Origin: an uncultured SAR86 cluster bacterium
GTDB lineage: Bacteria > Pseudomonadota > Gammaproteobacteria > Magnimaribacterales > Magnimaribacteraceae
Assembly (NCBI GenBank): GCA_902618945.1
Contig: CACNCK010000001.1
Location: forward strand, 124,001 to 188,000
Direction: 5' to 3'
Length of the DNA: 64,000 nucleotides
Shown: positions 49,920-58,380 of the stretch, piece after piece
Numbering within the stretch: position 1 is the first letter of the stretch
Layout: every line of letters starts with the position of its first letter
The notes under the pieces: generated by a model
Told to the model about the DNA's origin: nothing
The model's database searches: none
The model's input: only the letters and a program-made list of their open reading frames with translations
Program-made: the position numbers and the translations under genes

Positions 49920-50843
49920 TTAGAGTTTCAGTGCCCCTAGTTCTGAGCAAGTTTGGTTAAATTCTTTAATCGTATCTTGGATAATTTCTTCAGCTGACTT
50001 TACGCCGTCTATTAATCCTACCGATTGTCCTGAAAGTGCTGGTGCTGCGTTCATGTCACCACCAAAATATAGATCTTGTATTTTACCCATTGCTGACATA
50101 TCCATTTCTCCAGCTTCCAAAATCTCTTTCGTGAACTCTGTTCTTAGTGCTCTAATTACGGGTTTGGAAGTTTTATTTAATATCCAAGTTCCATTGAGGG
50201 AAGAGTCAAAGATATAATTTTTAAAATTCTCATGCACTGGACTTTCTTTACTGGAAACAAATCTTGTTCCCATTTGAATTCCTTCAGCTCCTACAGCAAA
50301 AGCTGCTGCCATACCAGCACCATCTGCAATTCCGCCTGCCGCTATTATTGGCAAATCTATTTTTTTTCTGATGGCTTGTATTAAAACGAAAAGGCCAACT
50401 TCCTCTGGACTCTTAAATCCTCCTCCTTCAGTTCCTTCCACCACAAGTCCATCAACACCACAATCTGCTGCTTTTATTGCACCTTCAACACTTGGCACTG
50501 CATGATAAACAGTGATGCCTGCATATTTGAGTATGTCTATATATTTAGAGGGATCGCCAGCTGAGGTGGTTACAAATTTCACGCCGTGTTGAACACAAAA
50601 CTCTACCATGCTCTCATCTCTTAAGAATAGTAGCGGCAGATTGACTCCAAATGGTTGATCAGTAAGTTCTGACATTTTTTCTATTTCTGCTTTGCAGTTA
50701 TCAACTTCACCAGAAGAAGTTTCAATTACTCCGAAGCCTCCCGCATTGCAAACCGCTGAAGCTAATTGACTTCTTGCAATCCAACCCATTGGCGCTTGAA
50801 TTATTGGATATTTTGACCCCGTATGTTCCGTTACTCTGTTCAT
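49920..50843 (-). CDS. Nitronate monooxygenase / 2-nitropropane dioxygenase family (copy 2)
   Basis: A 307-residue FMN TIM-barrel protein paralogous to the 46325 gene but divergent: SKYPIIQAPMGWIARSQLASAVCNAGGFGVIETSSGE, PFGVNLPLLFLRD, VYHAVPSVEGAIKAADCGVDGLVVEGTEGGG, and IDLPIIAAGGIADGAGMAAAFAVGAEGIQMGTRFVSS. Family function is oxidation of nitronates or related flavin chemistry on unsaturated thioesters. It shares one base with the upstream dehalogenase-like gene and ends 2 bp before the small membrane gene, consistent with one operon. Confidence 0.88.
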   Translation of the reverse strand: MNRVTEHTGSKYPIIQAPMGWIARSQLASAVCNAGGFGVIETSSGEVDNCKAEIEKMSELTDQPFGVNLPLLFLRDESMVEFCVQHGVKFVTTSAGDPSKYIDILKYAGITVYHAVPSVEGAIKAADCGVDGLVVEGTEGGGFKSPEEVGLFVLIQAIRKKIDLPIIAAGGIADGAGMAAAFAVGAEGIQMGTRFVSSKESPVHENFKNYIFDSSLNGTWILNKTSKPVIRALRTEFTKEILEAGEMDMSAMGKIQDLYFGGDMNAAPALSGQSVGLIDGVKSAEEIIQDTIKEFNQTCSELGALKL

Positions 50844-51907
50844 TAGTTTTCCTTAATAAAGTTGATTAATAATTCTGAAAGTTTTTTTGGTCTTGTCCAT
50901 TGATAAAAATGACCACCTCCAATTTGAGGAGCGCTTTTTGCATTTGGGCACATTTCCAATACATCCTTTTCAATTCCATTTGTGACAGGATCATCTCCTG
51001 CGAAGACACTAAGAAAAGGTTTATCCCATGAAGAGAAAAACTCTCTCGCTTTTCTTTGCTCCTCTAATGATTCATCAGGAATTGTCGGTACATGACTTGG
51101 CATGGCTCTTGGTCCCATTTTATAACTTGGGTCAGGAAAAGGTGCTTCATAGGCCTTGGCTATGTAAGACTTGAAAGGTGATGCACTATATTTTCCTAAT
51201 AAGATAAAAATATAATTTAACGCCAGTGCAACTAAAGATCTTTTATCCATTTGCATCGATTGTATAAATCCTATTGGTAAATCCTCTGTATCCCAACAAA
51301 ATTTTTGCCAGTACATAAATTTGAGTCCTGGATGAGTTTTGCCACTATCCATTTGACGTATTTGTTTTGACATAGAGAGGGGGTGGAGTTTTATATTACT
51401 TTCTCTAAAGGCTTTTATTTCTTCAATAACTTCTTCAGATACTTCAGGATTATAAGGAAGCCCAGTATTACCCATCGAGACTTTCAAGAATCTATCAGGT
51501 TCACGAGCAACTATCCTTAGGCCAATCAAGCCTCCCCAGTCTTGACCAAAAAAAGTTAGGTTTTGAAAATCATTCGCTTTCAGCCAATCCACCATCCAAT
51601 CAACTTGATTTTGGTAACTGTAGTCTTCTCTAGCAGCAGGTTTATCAGATTTTCCATAACCTGGTAAATCAGGTGCGATAACTCTTATTCCTGCTTCCGT
51701 TAAGAAAGGTATCATCTTCGAGTAAAGGTAGCACCAAACTGGTTGACCATGCATCGCCAACAAAATAGGTCCATCTCTTGGTCCTTCATCTATATGATGT
51801 ATTCGCAGATCTGAACCATCGTTAGTTTTTATATCTGTGTAATGGGGTTTGTATGGAAAATCAGTTATCTTTTCAAATCTCTCATCGGGAGTTCTTAATA
51901 TTTTCAT
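50843..51907 (-). CDS. Haloalkane dehalogenase (alpha/beta hydrolase, HLD-I like)
   Basis: A 354-residue alpha/beta hydrolase resembling DhlA. The oxyanion-region HGQPVWCYLYSKMIPFL is followed by the nucleophile elbow FFGQDWGGLIGL, with Asp123 as nucleophile instead of Ser and the adjacent Trp124 as halide ligand (DhlA has Asp124 and Trp125). Catalytic His333 is in GGGHFYQW, and an acidic candidate is in FAGDDPVTNG. HLD enzymes hydrolyse carbon-halogen bonds; many homologues remain untested, so the natural substrate is open. It is the third gene of the nine-gene minus-strand run and overlaps the next gene by 1 bp. Confidence 0.85.
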   Translation of the reverse strand: MKILRTPDERFEKITDFPYKPHYTDIKTNDGSDLRIHHIDEGPRDGPILLAMHGQPVWCYLYSKMIPFLTEAGIRVIAPDLPGYGKSDKPAAREDYSYQNQVDWMVDWLKANDFQNLTFFGQDWGGLIGLRIVAREPDRFLKVSMGNTGLPYNPEVSEEVIEEIKAFRESNIKLHPLSMSKQIRQMDSGKTHPGLKFMYWQKFCWDTEDLPIGFIQSMQMDKRSLVALALNYIFILLGKYSASPFKSYIAKAYEAPFPDPSYKMGPRAMPSHVPTIPDESLEEQRKAREFFSSWDKPFLSVFAGDDPVTNGIEKDVLEMCPNAKSAPQIGGGHFYQWTRPKKLSELLINFIKEN

Positions 51908-51909
51908 AT

Positions 51910-52974
51910 TTATTTTTCTTTCAATAATAAATTTTCACAGCCTGTTCCCTCAAATAGATCTAGTAATCTTTTTTGATCAATCTCAGTTAAAGAATAAAAT
52001 TCTTGGTTGATCCATTGGAGACACTTGCCTTGATAATTAAAAGTTTTTTGACTCCAGACAGATCCGTCTATTTCTGTTTCCCAAGTCTCATTACCATTTT
52101 TTAAAGCCTCATTATTTGCTAAAAGTGCAGGCACATATACATGTCCTATTTCTTTTAATAAAGACAACATACTTTCTGGAAGTGAGTCAAAAGTCTCCCA
52201 TGTATTTTTTTCTAGATTTATTCCTGATAGATCTTCCATGCTATTTATCCACGCTACAGTTCTCAGAGATTCTTCGTGTGCAATTTTTCTAGAAGTTGGA
52301 TCTAAGCCAATTAACTGAGTGAGTTGACCATATACTGCAAAGTCTGCTGAGCTTGGCCTTTGTCCAAATAGAAAAGGTAAATTACTGAAATGATTCTCCA
52401 TGATTCCTAAAAACCGTTTGTAACTGCTCTCTATGATTGGGGCAGTTATATCATTTGAGCCCACTACCCAAAGCCTTTCTATTTGTCTTGAACCGATTCC
52501 TTCTTTAAAGATTTTCCAAAGATCTTCTTTGAGATCCACTTTATGATTCAATGGCAGGATAGATGAAGCATTATCAGCATCCTCGTCGAAATGCCAACGG
52601 TAATGAAACATGTATTTAGTTACCCACTCATCTCCAAAATCCTCTAGTAGATAATTAAGGAAACTAAGAGCGGGATCTTCCGGTATAACACTCCTGCCCT
52701 CAAATTCTTTTTCAAGTCTTCTGATAATAGGAGTTGAGTCAGTGACAGTCTGAAGATGACCTTTTTCATCTCTCATTAGGAAAGTGGGAAGAAGAACAGG
52801 CTTGGGAGTGTCTATGCCAAGTTCCTCGAATGCGCCACCGCTTTCTAGAAGTTCTCCAGGGTTACCCCAGATCATTTCATAAGGTATGTGTCTATATCTT
52901 AATAGTGCAAGCATCTTTCTTGTATAAGGAGATGGTGGAGCACCAATAAGGATAACTTTTTCTTTAGATAACAC
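51910..52974 (-). CDS. Glutathione S-transferase-like protein, extended C-terminus
   Basis: A 354-residue protein whose first 90 residues form a GST thioredoxin-like domain (VILIGAPPSPYTRKMLALLRYRHIPYEMIW, VTDSTPIIRRLEKEF). A helical C-terminal domain follows, including FLFGQRPSSADFAVYGQLTQLIGLDPT (the N-capping S/D motif of GSTs). It is about 130 residues longer than typical GSTs. The usual catalytic Ser/Cys position is occupied by the SPYT segment. It sits between the DUF1330 and dehalogenase genes, suggesting a role in handling reactive or halogenated intermediates (inference). Confidence 0.8.
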   Translation of the reverse strand: MLSKEKVILIGAPPSPYTRKMLALLRYRHIPYEMIWGNPGELLESGGAFEELGIDTPKPVLLPTFLMRDEKGHLQTVTDSTPIIRRLEKEFEGRSVIPEDPALSFLNYLLEDFGDEWVTKYMFHYRWHFDEDADNASSILPLNHKVDLKEDLWKIFKEGIGSRQIERLWVVGSNDITAPIIESSYKRFLGIMENHFSNLPFLFGQRPSSADFAVYGQLTQLIGLDPTSRKIAHEESLRTVAWINSMEDLSGINLEKNTWETFDSLPESMLSLLKEIGHVYVPALLANNEALKNGNETWETEIDGSVWSQKTFNYQGKCLQWINQEFYSLTEIDQKRLLDLFEGTGCENLLLKEK

Positions 52975-52985
52975 CTTAAGATTCC

Positions 52986-53399
52986 TTATATATCCTCTAC
53001 AGAAGTTTCGATATTTAACTGTCCTTCTAGGCCTGCAATTCTGTGTTGTGCACTTTGTATGTAATCAGGATCTGAAATCATTTCCAACATAGCCTTTCTG
53101 GATGGGTACATAGCTATGGCTACTTTATCCCATAAATCTTCAACTTCGCCCAGCATTAGCCTATCAACATTACCTCCAAAAATTGGTTTTCCACCAACTT
53201 TAGCTAAGTGCCCAACAACTTCCTCGCCATAAATGGCATATGCCTCTTCACCTGAAAGGTCTGTTTCTCTTTTATCTGGATATTGCGCTTTTTCTTTAAA
53301 TTTAAGCAGATTTACCATAAAAATTGGTTTATCTTCTTCTTGATCATTGAACCCTTTAAGTTGTTCTTCATTGGGCATAACTGCATTTTTAACTTCCAT
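52986..53399 (-). CDS. DUF1330-like small protein
   Basis: A 137-residue protein from ATG 53399, chosen over TTG 53411 because GGAGAA lies six bases before it. The core is a ferredoxin-like dimeric alpha-beta domain of the DUF1330 type: KPIFMVNLLKFKEKAQYPD, EEAYAIYGEEVVGHLAKVGGKPIFGGNVDRLMLGEVEDLWDKVAIAMYPSRKAMLEMISDPDYIQSAQHRIAGL. The function of the family is not established. It is the first gene of the minus-strand catabolic run and diverges from the oxidoreductase gene with an 79 bp spacer. Confidence 0.8.
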   Translation of the reverse strand: MEVKNAVMPNEEQLKGFNDQEEDKPIFMVNLLKFKEKAQYPDKRETDLSGEEAYAIYGEEVVGHLAKVGGKPIFGGNVDRLMLGEVEDLWDKVAIAMYPSRKAMLEMISDPDYIQSAQHRIAGLEGQLNIETSVEDI

Positions 53400-53478
53400 A
53401 AACTTCTCCAAGTTTTACAACATATCTTATGTCATTAGTAAGGTTTTAAATATAAACAAAATAAGGTAACTTGAACAT

Positions 53479-54474
53479 ATGAAAAATAAACAAGTAATTA
53501 TCAATAGTCTTCCTGAAGGTAAATTGACTGAGAGTAATTACAGGCTAGTTGAGTCTGAAATACCCGAAATTTCTTCTGATCAGGTTTTAGTTAAAACAAT
53601 ATCTTTTGCGATAACTGCTGGCACTCGTGCAGGTCTCCAAGGTAGCGCTAGTTACGCAGGAGCCCCAACTACAGGAATTGTTATGAACTGCACAGGAATT
53701 GGAGAAATTGTAAAGAGTAATTCAGAAGAATATCCAATCGGTAAAAATGTACTTACTCAAACAGGTTGGCAAGAGTATTCGGCCCAAAATATTCAGTCTT
53801 TGACTCTTCTTAGAGATACTGTCGCACCTTCTTTATATTTGGGCCCTTTAGGTATCAATGGATTGACTGCATACTTCGGTCTTCTTGAAATCGGACAGCC
53901 ACAAGAAGGGGAGACTGTTATGATCTCGGCAGCCGCAGGATCTGTTGGACATATGGTGGGACAAATTGCCAAGATCAAAGGCTGCAGTGTCATTGGAGTT
54001 TGTGGAAGTGATGATAAATGTGAAAAACTTATTAATGATTTAGGTTTTGATGCTGCTATAAATTATAAAGACGCTAATTTCAGACAAAATTTAAAGGAAG
54101 CAACTCCTAACGGAGTAGATGTTTATTTTGATAATACTGGTGGCATGATTTTAGGTTCGGCATTATTTAGGTTAAATTCGGGTGGCAGAATAGCTTGCTG
54201 TGGAGTCGTTTCGCAATATGACACTAGTACTCCAGAACCGGGACCAAGAGGGATACCTGGGCTACTGGTAAATAAAAGTATCAGAATGCAAGGATTTCTC
54301 GTATTCGATTTTGCAGATAAATACGAAGAAGCCACGAATGATTTGATTGGATGGATTGATTCGGGTCAACTCAAAGTACTTACTGATGAGCTTGAAGGCT
54401 TAGAAAAGGCCCCGCAAGGTTTCGTAGATTTGTTAGCTGGTGGGAATATCGGTACGAGGATAGTTAATATTTAA
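53479..54474 (+). CDS. Zinc-independent NADP-dependent oxidoreductase (MDR, CurA/LTB4DH type)
   Basis: A 331-residue medium-chain dehydrogenase/reductase lacking zinc-binding cysteines. The Rossmann motif is MISAAAGSVGHMVGQIAKIKGCSVIGVCGSDDKCEKL near residue 150, followed by GFDAAINYKDANF and VDVYFDNTGGMILGSALFRLNSGGRIACCGVVSQYD, typical of leukotriene B4 dehydrogenase/curcumin reductase relatives, which reduce the C=C bond of enones. It starts the plus-strand half of the catabolic region, 5 bp before the TPP enzyme gene. The exact substrate is unknown. Confidence 0.88.
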   Translation: MKNKQVIINSLPEGKLTESNYRLVESEIPEISSDQVLVKTISFAITAGTRAGLQGSASYAGAPTTGIVMNCTGIGEIVKSNSEEYPIGKNVLTQTGWQEYSAQNIQSLTLLRDTVAPSLYLGPLGINGLTAYFGLLEIGQPQEGETVMISAAAGSVGHMVGQIAKIKGCSVIGVCGSDDKCEKLINDLGFDAAINYKDANFRQNLKEATPNGVDVYFDNTGGMILGSALFRLNSGGRIACCGVVSQYDTSTPEPGPRGIPGLLVNKSIRMQGFLVFDFADKYEEATNDLIGWIDSGQLKVLTDELEGLEKAPQGFVDLLAGGNIGTRIVNI

Positions 54475-54479
54475 AGATT

Positions 54480-56027
54480 ATGAATTCGGCAGATGCTTTA
54501 TTGAAGACTTTAATTGCTAATGGGCTCGAGGTTGTCTTTGCTAATCCAGGCACTTCAGAGATGCACTTAGTTGCTGCGATAGACCATCATCCAGAAATAA
54601 GACCAGTTTTAGGTCTTTTTGAAGGTGTTGTTTCAGGTGCTGCGGATGGCTATGCAAGGATGTCGGGTAAGGCAGCTGCAAATTTACTACATTTAGGCCC
54701 CGGATTAGGAAATGCTTTTGCAAATATTCACAATGCAAAGAAAGCCAGAACCCCTATGTTAAATATTGTTGGAGATCATGCTACCTATCACCTTAAATAT
54801 GATGCACCTTTGACCTCCGATCTAGATGGTCTTGCTAAAGCCAGTTCAGATTGGGTAGGTAGAAGTAAGTCTCCAGATGACTTATCAGATCTTGGAGCGC
54901 AAGCCTGGCAGGCTGCTCATAAATATCCAGGTCAAATCGCAACTATGCTTGTGCCAGCCGATTCAGCTTGGGGCGAGACTGAGAAATTAGGTAAAGAACT
55001 TGTTAGCGAAGGCCCTTTAGATATAGATAATTCTCTTCTTACCGATGCATATAATGTTTTGTCTTCAGAAAAAAACACCATGTTGTTTATAGGAGGAGAT
55101 TGTCTAGATGAGGAATCTGTAACTTTAGCTGGAAAAATTGCTACAAAAACTGGATGTCGTTTAGCTACAGATACTTTCGTTATAAGACACAGGAGAGGAA
55201 CCGGATTGACTAAGGTAGAGCCAATTCCTTATTTTGCTGAAATGGCTGAGGAACATTTAAGAGGTGTTGAATCTATTGTTTTTATAGGAACTAAGCCACC
55301 AGTATCTTTTTTTGCTTACCCAGGAAAGAAAAGCTATCTGTCTCCAGAGAATGCTGAACTTATAGAATTAGCGACGCCTTATCAAGATGGAAAATCCGCA
55401 CTTTATCAATTAAGTGAAATGTTAAAGACTGATAAGATTGATAAATCATTAATTCCTGACGGAATTATAGATGCACCATCAAATGGTGAGCTGAATGCAT
55501 CAAACCTTGGCCCTTTATTTGCGAGCTTACTTCCAGAAGATGTCGTTGTTTGTGACGAAGCAGCGACATCTGGATTTTTTGTTACTCCACATGCCTGGAA
55601 TTCGAAGCCACTTGATTGGTTGGCTTTAACTGGAGGATCAATAGGGCAAGGACTTCCCTTGGCAACCGGCGCAGCAATCGCTGTTCCTGAGAGGCCTGTC
55701 ATTTGTCTCCATGGCGATGGAGGAGCAATGTATACAGTTCAGTCTCTATGGACGCAAGCAAGAGAAGGACTAAATATTACAAATGTTATTTTTTCAAATA
55801 AAGCTTACGCAATTCTTCAGGTTGAGTTAGAAAGAGTAGGTGCATTAGAAACAGGCGATAGGGCAAAATCAATGTTCTCTCTTGATAATCCAGAAATTAA
55901 TTGGGTTTCTTTATCCAAATCTATGGGTGTTCCTGCACTTCGTACGACCACTGTGGAACAATTTTCAAAGGCATTTTCAGATGGCTTAAATTCTGAAGGA
56001 CCAAGCTTAATAGAAGTTATAATTTAA
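54480..56027 (+). CDS. Thiamine diphosphate-dependent enzyme (acetolactate synthase / benzoylformate decarboxylase-like)
   Basis: A 515-residue ThDP enzyme. The PYR domain has VFANPGTSEMHLVAAID and GLFEGVVSGAADGYARM with the catalytic Glu; LLHLGPGLGNAFANIHNAKKARTPMLNIVGDHATYHL follows. The PP domain has the cofactor motif CLHGDGGAMYTVQSLWTQAREGLNITNVIFSN (GDG...N). It is shorter than acetolactate synthase and closer to decarboxylases such as benzoylformate decarboxylase. No regulatory subunit is nearby, so acetohydroxyacid synthesis is unlikely. It lies between the MDR reductase and acyl-CoA dehydrogenase genes, so a role in keto-acid breakdown is plausible. Confidence 0.87.
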   Translation: MNSADALLKTLIANGLEVVFANPGTSEMHLVAAIDHHPEIRPVLGLFEGVVSGAADGYARMSGKAAANLLHLGPGLGNAFANIHNAKKARTPMLNIVGDHATYHLKYDAPLTSDLDGLAKASSDWVGRSKSPDDLSDLGAQAWQAAHKYPGQIATMLVPADSAWGETEKLGKELVSEGPLDIDNSLLTDAYNVLSSEKNTMLFIGGDCLDEESVTLAGKIATKTGCRLATDTFVIRHRRGTGLTKVEPIPYFAEMAEEHLRGVESIVFIGTKPPVSFFAYPGKKSYLSPENAELIELATPYQDGKSALYQLSEMLKTDKIDKSLIPDGIIDAPSNGELNASNLGPLFASLLPEDVVVCDEAATSGFFVTPHAWNSKPLDWLALTGGSIGQGLPLATGAAIAVPERPVICLHGDGGAMYTVQSLWTQAREGLNITNVIFSNKAYAILQVELERVGALETGDRAKSMFSLDNPEINWVSLSKSMGVPALRTTTVEQFSKAFSDGLNSEGPSLIEVII

Positions 56028-56040
56028 TCTAAGGTAAAGA

Positions 56041-57237
56041 ATGAATCTCAATTTTTCAGAAGAAGAACTATCATTTCAAGAGGAAGTTAAAGATTTCCTC
56101 CGTAAAGAGCTTAAGCCTGAATTAGTTACTACGTCCAGAAAGACATCTGCAGTTTTTACTGAAAAGGAAGTTGCTATGGAATGGCAAGCAATACTCGCTA
56201 AAAAAGGATGGCTTGTTCCATCTTGGCCGGAAGAATATGGAGGCACCAATTGGACTCAAGCTCAAAAATATATTTTTTCATCGGAATGTGCAAAAGCTGG
56301 GGCTCCCAATTTGATACCAATGGGCTTAGCAATGATTGGACCACTACTATTAGGACGAGGAACTAAAGAGCAAAAAGACTACTATATTCCCAGAATTATT
56401 AATGGAGATGATTACTGGTGTCAGGGTTATAGCGAGCCAGGTGCAGGTTCAGATCTCGCTAGCTTGCAATGTAAAGCAGTCAGACAAGGTGACAAGTACA
56501 TCATTAACGGAACAAAAATATGGACTACTCATGCTCACCTTGCAAACAAGATATTTTGTCTGGTTAGGACTGATAATTCAGGGAAAAATCAAGAAGGAAT
56601 TACATTTTTGATGATGGATATGCATCAGCCGGGAGTCAAAGTTGAACCTCTCTTAACTATGGCTAAGGATCATGATTTCAATCAGGTCGTTTTTACAGAT
56701 GCTGAAGCTCATGTCAAAGACAGGATAGGAAAAGAAAACGAAGGTTGGGCAGTTGCAAAATATTTATTAGAGTTTGAGAGAAGCGGTGGGGTAGGTGGCT
56801 CGAAAAGCTTATCTGACATAGAATTTATCAAAAAGTTAGTCCAAAAAATATCTTCCCAACATCTAGATGAAAGTTTTTTGGAAATTTACTTAACTAAAAT
56901 CACTGAGTTAGAAATTAAAGCTAAAGCTATCCAATATACTTCTTTAAGAATATTAAGTTCTTTAGGGAAGGGAGATAGTCCTGGGCCGGAGTCTTCAATG
57001 ATGAAAACTTTAGTAACAGATCTTGAACAGGAAATATCTGAGCTAACTCTAGAAGTTATAGGGTATTATGGAATTCCTTTTCAAGATACGACTTATGGAA
57101 GTAATGAACCACCAATTGGTGATGAGGATTACAGACCTATAGCTGGCAAATATCAGAATCTTAGAGCAACAACTATTTATGGTGGTAGTAATGAGATACA
57201 GAGAAATATTATGGCTAAGGCAGTTTTAGGCTTGTAG
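56041..57237 (+). CDS. Acyl-CoA dehydrogenase
   Basis: A 398-residue flavoprotein. The N-terminal helical domain (LNFSEEELSFQEEVKDFLRKELKPEL), the middle beta domain with WCQGYSEPGAGSDLASLQCKAVRQGDKYIINGTKIWTTHAHLA, and the C-terminal domain ending TIYGGSNEIQRNIMAKAVLGL are all recognisable. It oxidises an acyl-CoA to the enoyl-CoA with FAD. The segment with QDTTYGSNEPPIG before the end is typical of the ACAD group encoded next to steroid or terpenoid breakdown genes, but I cannot assign a substrate. It is 13 bp after the TPP enzyme gene. Confidence 0.92.
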   Translation: MNLNFSEEELSFQEEVKDFLRKELKPELVTTSRKTSAVFTEKEVAMEWQAILAKKGWLVPSWPEEYGGTNWTQAQKYIFSSECAKAGAPNLIPMGLAMIGPLLLGRGTKEQKDYYIPRIINGDDYWCQGYSEPGAGSDLASLQCKAVRQGDKYIINGTKIWTTHAHLANKIFCLVRTDNSGKNQEGITFLMMDMHQPGVKVEPLLTMAKDHDFNQVVFTDAEAHVKDRIGKENEGWAVAKYLLEFERSGGVGGSKSLSDIEFIKKLVQKISSQHLDESFLEIYLTKITELEIKAKAIQYTSLRILSSLGKGDSPGPESSMMKTLVTDLEQEISELTLEVIGYYGIPFQDTTYGSNEPPIGDEDYRPIAGKYQNLRATTIYGGSNEIQRNIMAKAVLGL

Positions 57238-57239
57238 AT

Positions 57240-58298
57240 ATGAAGTTATTAATAAGAGTGATAATCGCTTCATTAATTCTTGGAATTACCTCTTGGGTGA
57301 TTATCCAATTACCTTCAGTACAAGATAGATTAATAGTAGTGGCATTCACTGCTCTTGGCTCAGCATCGAATAATTTACCTAAAGAGGACGCTTTAAGTGC
57401 TGCAGTTTGTGGTTCAAGATCACCGTTACCAAGCCCAGGAAGAGCAGAGACATGTATTTTGATTACCGCTGGAGATGATCTGTTTGTAGTAGATATAGGT
57501 GATGGTAGTAACGACAACCTTAGGAGTTGGAATATAAATTTTAGAGATATCGAGGCAGTTTTAATCACGCATTTACATTCAGATCACATTGCTGACTTGC
57601 CTGGCCTCCATCAGAACGCGTGGGTTGTAGGTGAACGCAGCTCAAAGTTAAAAGTTTTTGGTCCTGAAGGCATTGATCAGTTTACTCAAGGTATAGAAAT
57701 GGCTTATGCGCATGATTATGTATTTCGTAATGAGCATCACGGTGACCTAATAGCGCCTTTGCAATTCGCAGGGTTTGACACAAGAGTAATAGACCTCAAG
57801 AACCCAGTAATATTTGATAATGGTGAATTGAAAATAACGGCGTTTAAAGTTATTCATGAACCTATAGAACCTGCATTAGGCTTTAGATTTGAATACAAAG
57901 GAAGATCAATAGTAATCTCGGGAGATACTTCTTACACACAAACTGTCATTGACAATTCAATGAATGCTGATGTTTTGTTTCACGAAGCCCAAGCTAATCA
58001 TATGTTGGCTATTATGGAAGAGTCATTAAGGAGTCGCGGTGCGGACCTATTGGCAACAGTATTGGATGACATAACAACTTATCACACTACCTTAGTAGAA
58101 GCAGCGGAGATAGCTAATGAAGCCAATGTTAAAAAATTATTTTTTTATCATCTAACACCGGCACCAAGAAATTATATTCAAGAAATTATGTTTGTTAGGG
58201 GAGTTGATCAGGTACGAAAAGAGTGGACTCTTGTAGAAGATGGAACCCTAGTAATATTGCCTGTTGGCTCTGAAGAGATAATCGTGACAAACATGTAG
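57240..58298 (+). CDS. Exported metallo-beta-lactamase fold hydrolase
   Basis: A 352-residue MBL-fold protein with an N-terminal signal anchor (LLIRVIIASLILGITSWVII). The metal motif is LITHLHSDHIADLPGLH (HxHxDH), with a distal His in EHHGDL, further ligands in VISGDTSYTQTV and the late FFYHLTPAP. The layout resembles RNase Z-like arylsulfatase and lactonase-type hydrolases with substrate-binding insertions. It is probably periplasmic. Two bp separate it from the acyl-CoA dehydrogenase gene, so it belongs to the same run; a hydrolytic step on an extracytoplasmic substrate is inferred. Confidence 0.85.
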   Translation: MKLLIRVIIASLILGITSWVIIQLPSVQDRLIVVAFTALGSASNNLPKEDALSAAVCGSRSPLPSPGRAETCILITAGDDLFVVDIGDGSNDNLRSWNINFRDIEAVLITHLHSDHIADLPGLHQNAWVVGERSSKLKVFGPEGIDQFTQGIEMAYAHDYVFRNEHHGDLIAPLQFAGFDTRVIDLKNPVIFDNGELKITAFKVIHEPIEPALGFRFEYKGRSIVISGDTSYTQTVIDNSMNADVLFHEAQANHMLAIMEESLRSRGADLLATVLDDITTYHTTLVEAAEIANEANVKKLFFYHLTPAPRNYIQEIMFVRGVDQVRKEWTLVEDGTLVILPVGSEEIIVTNM

Positions 58299-58380
58299 TT
58301 TGGTAGTTTTAATATAACTTGATTATTGAGTTTCAGTAACCTAACATCATGTTCCCGGTTTTTATAAAAAAGGAGAATAT

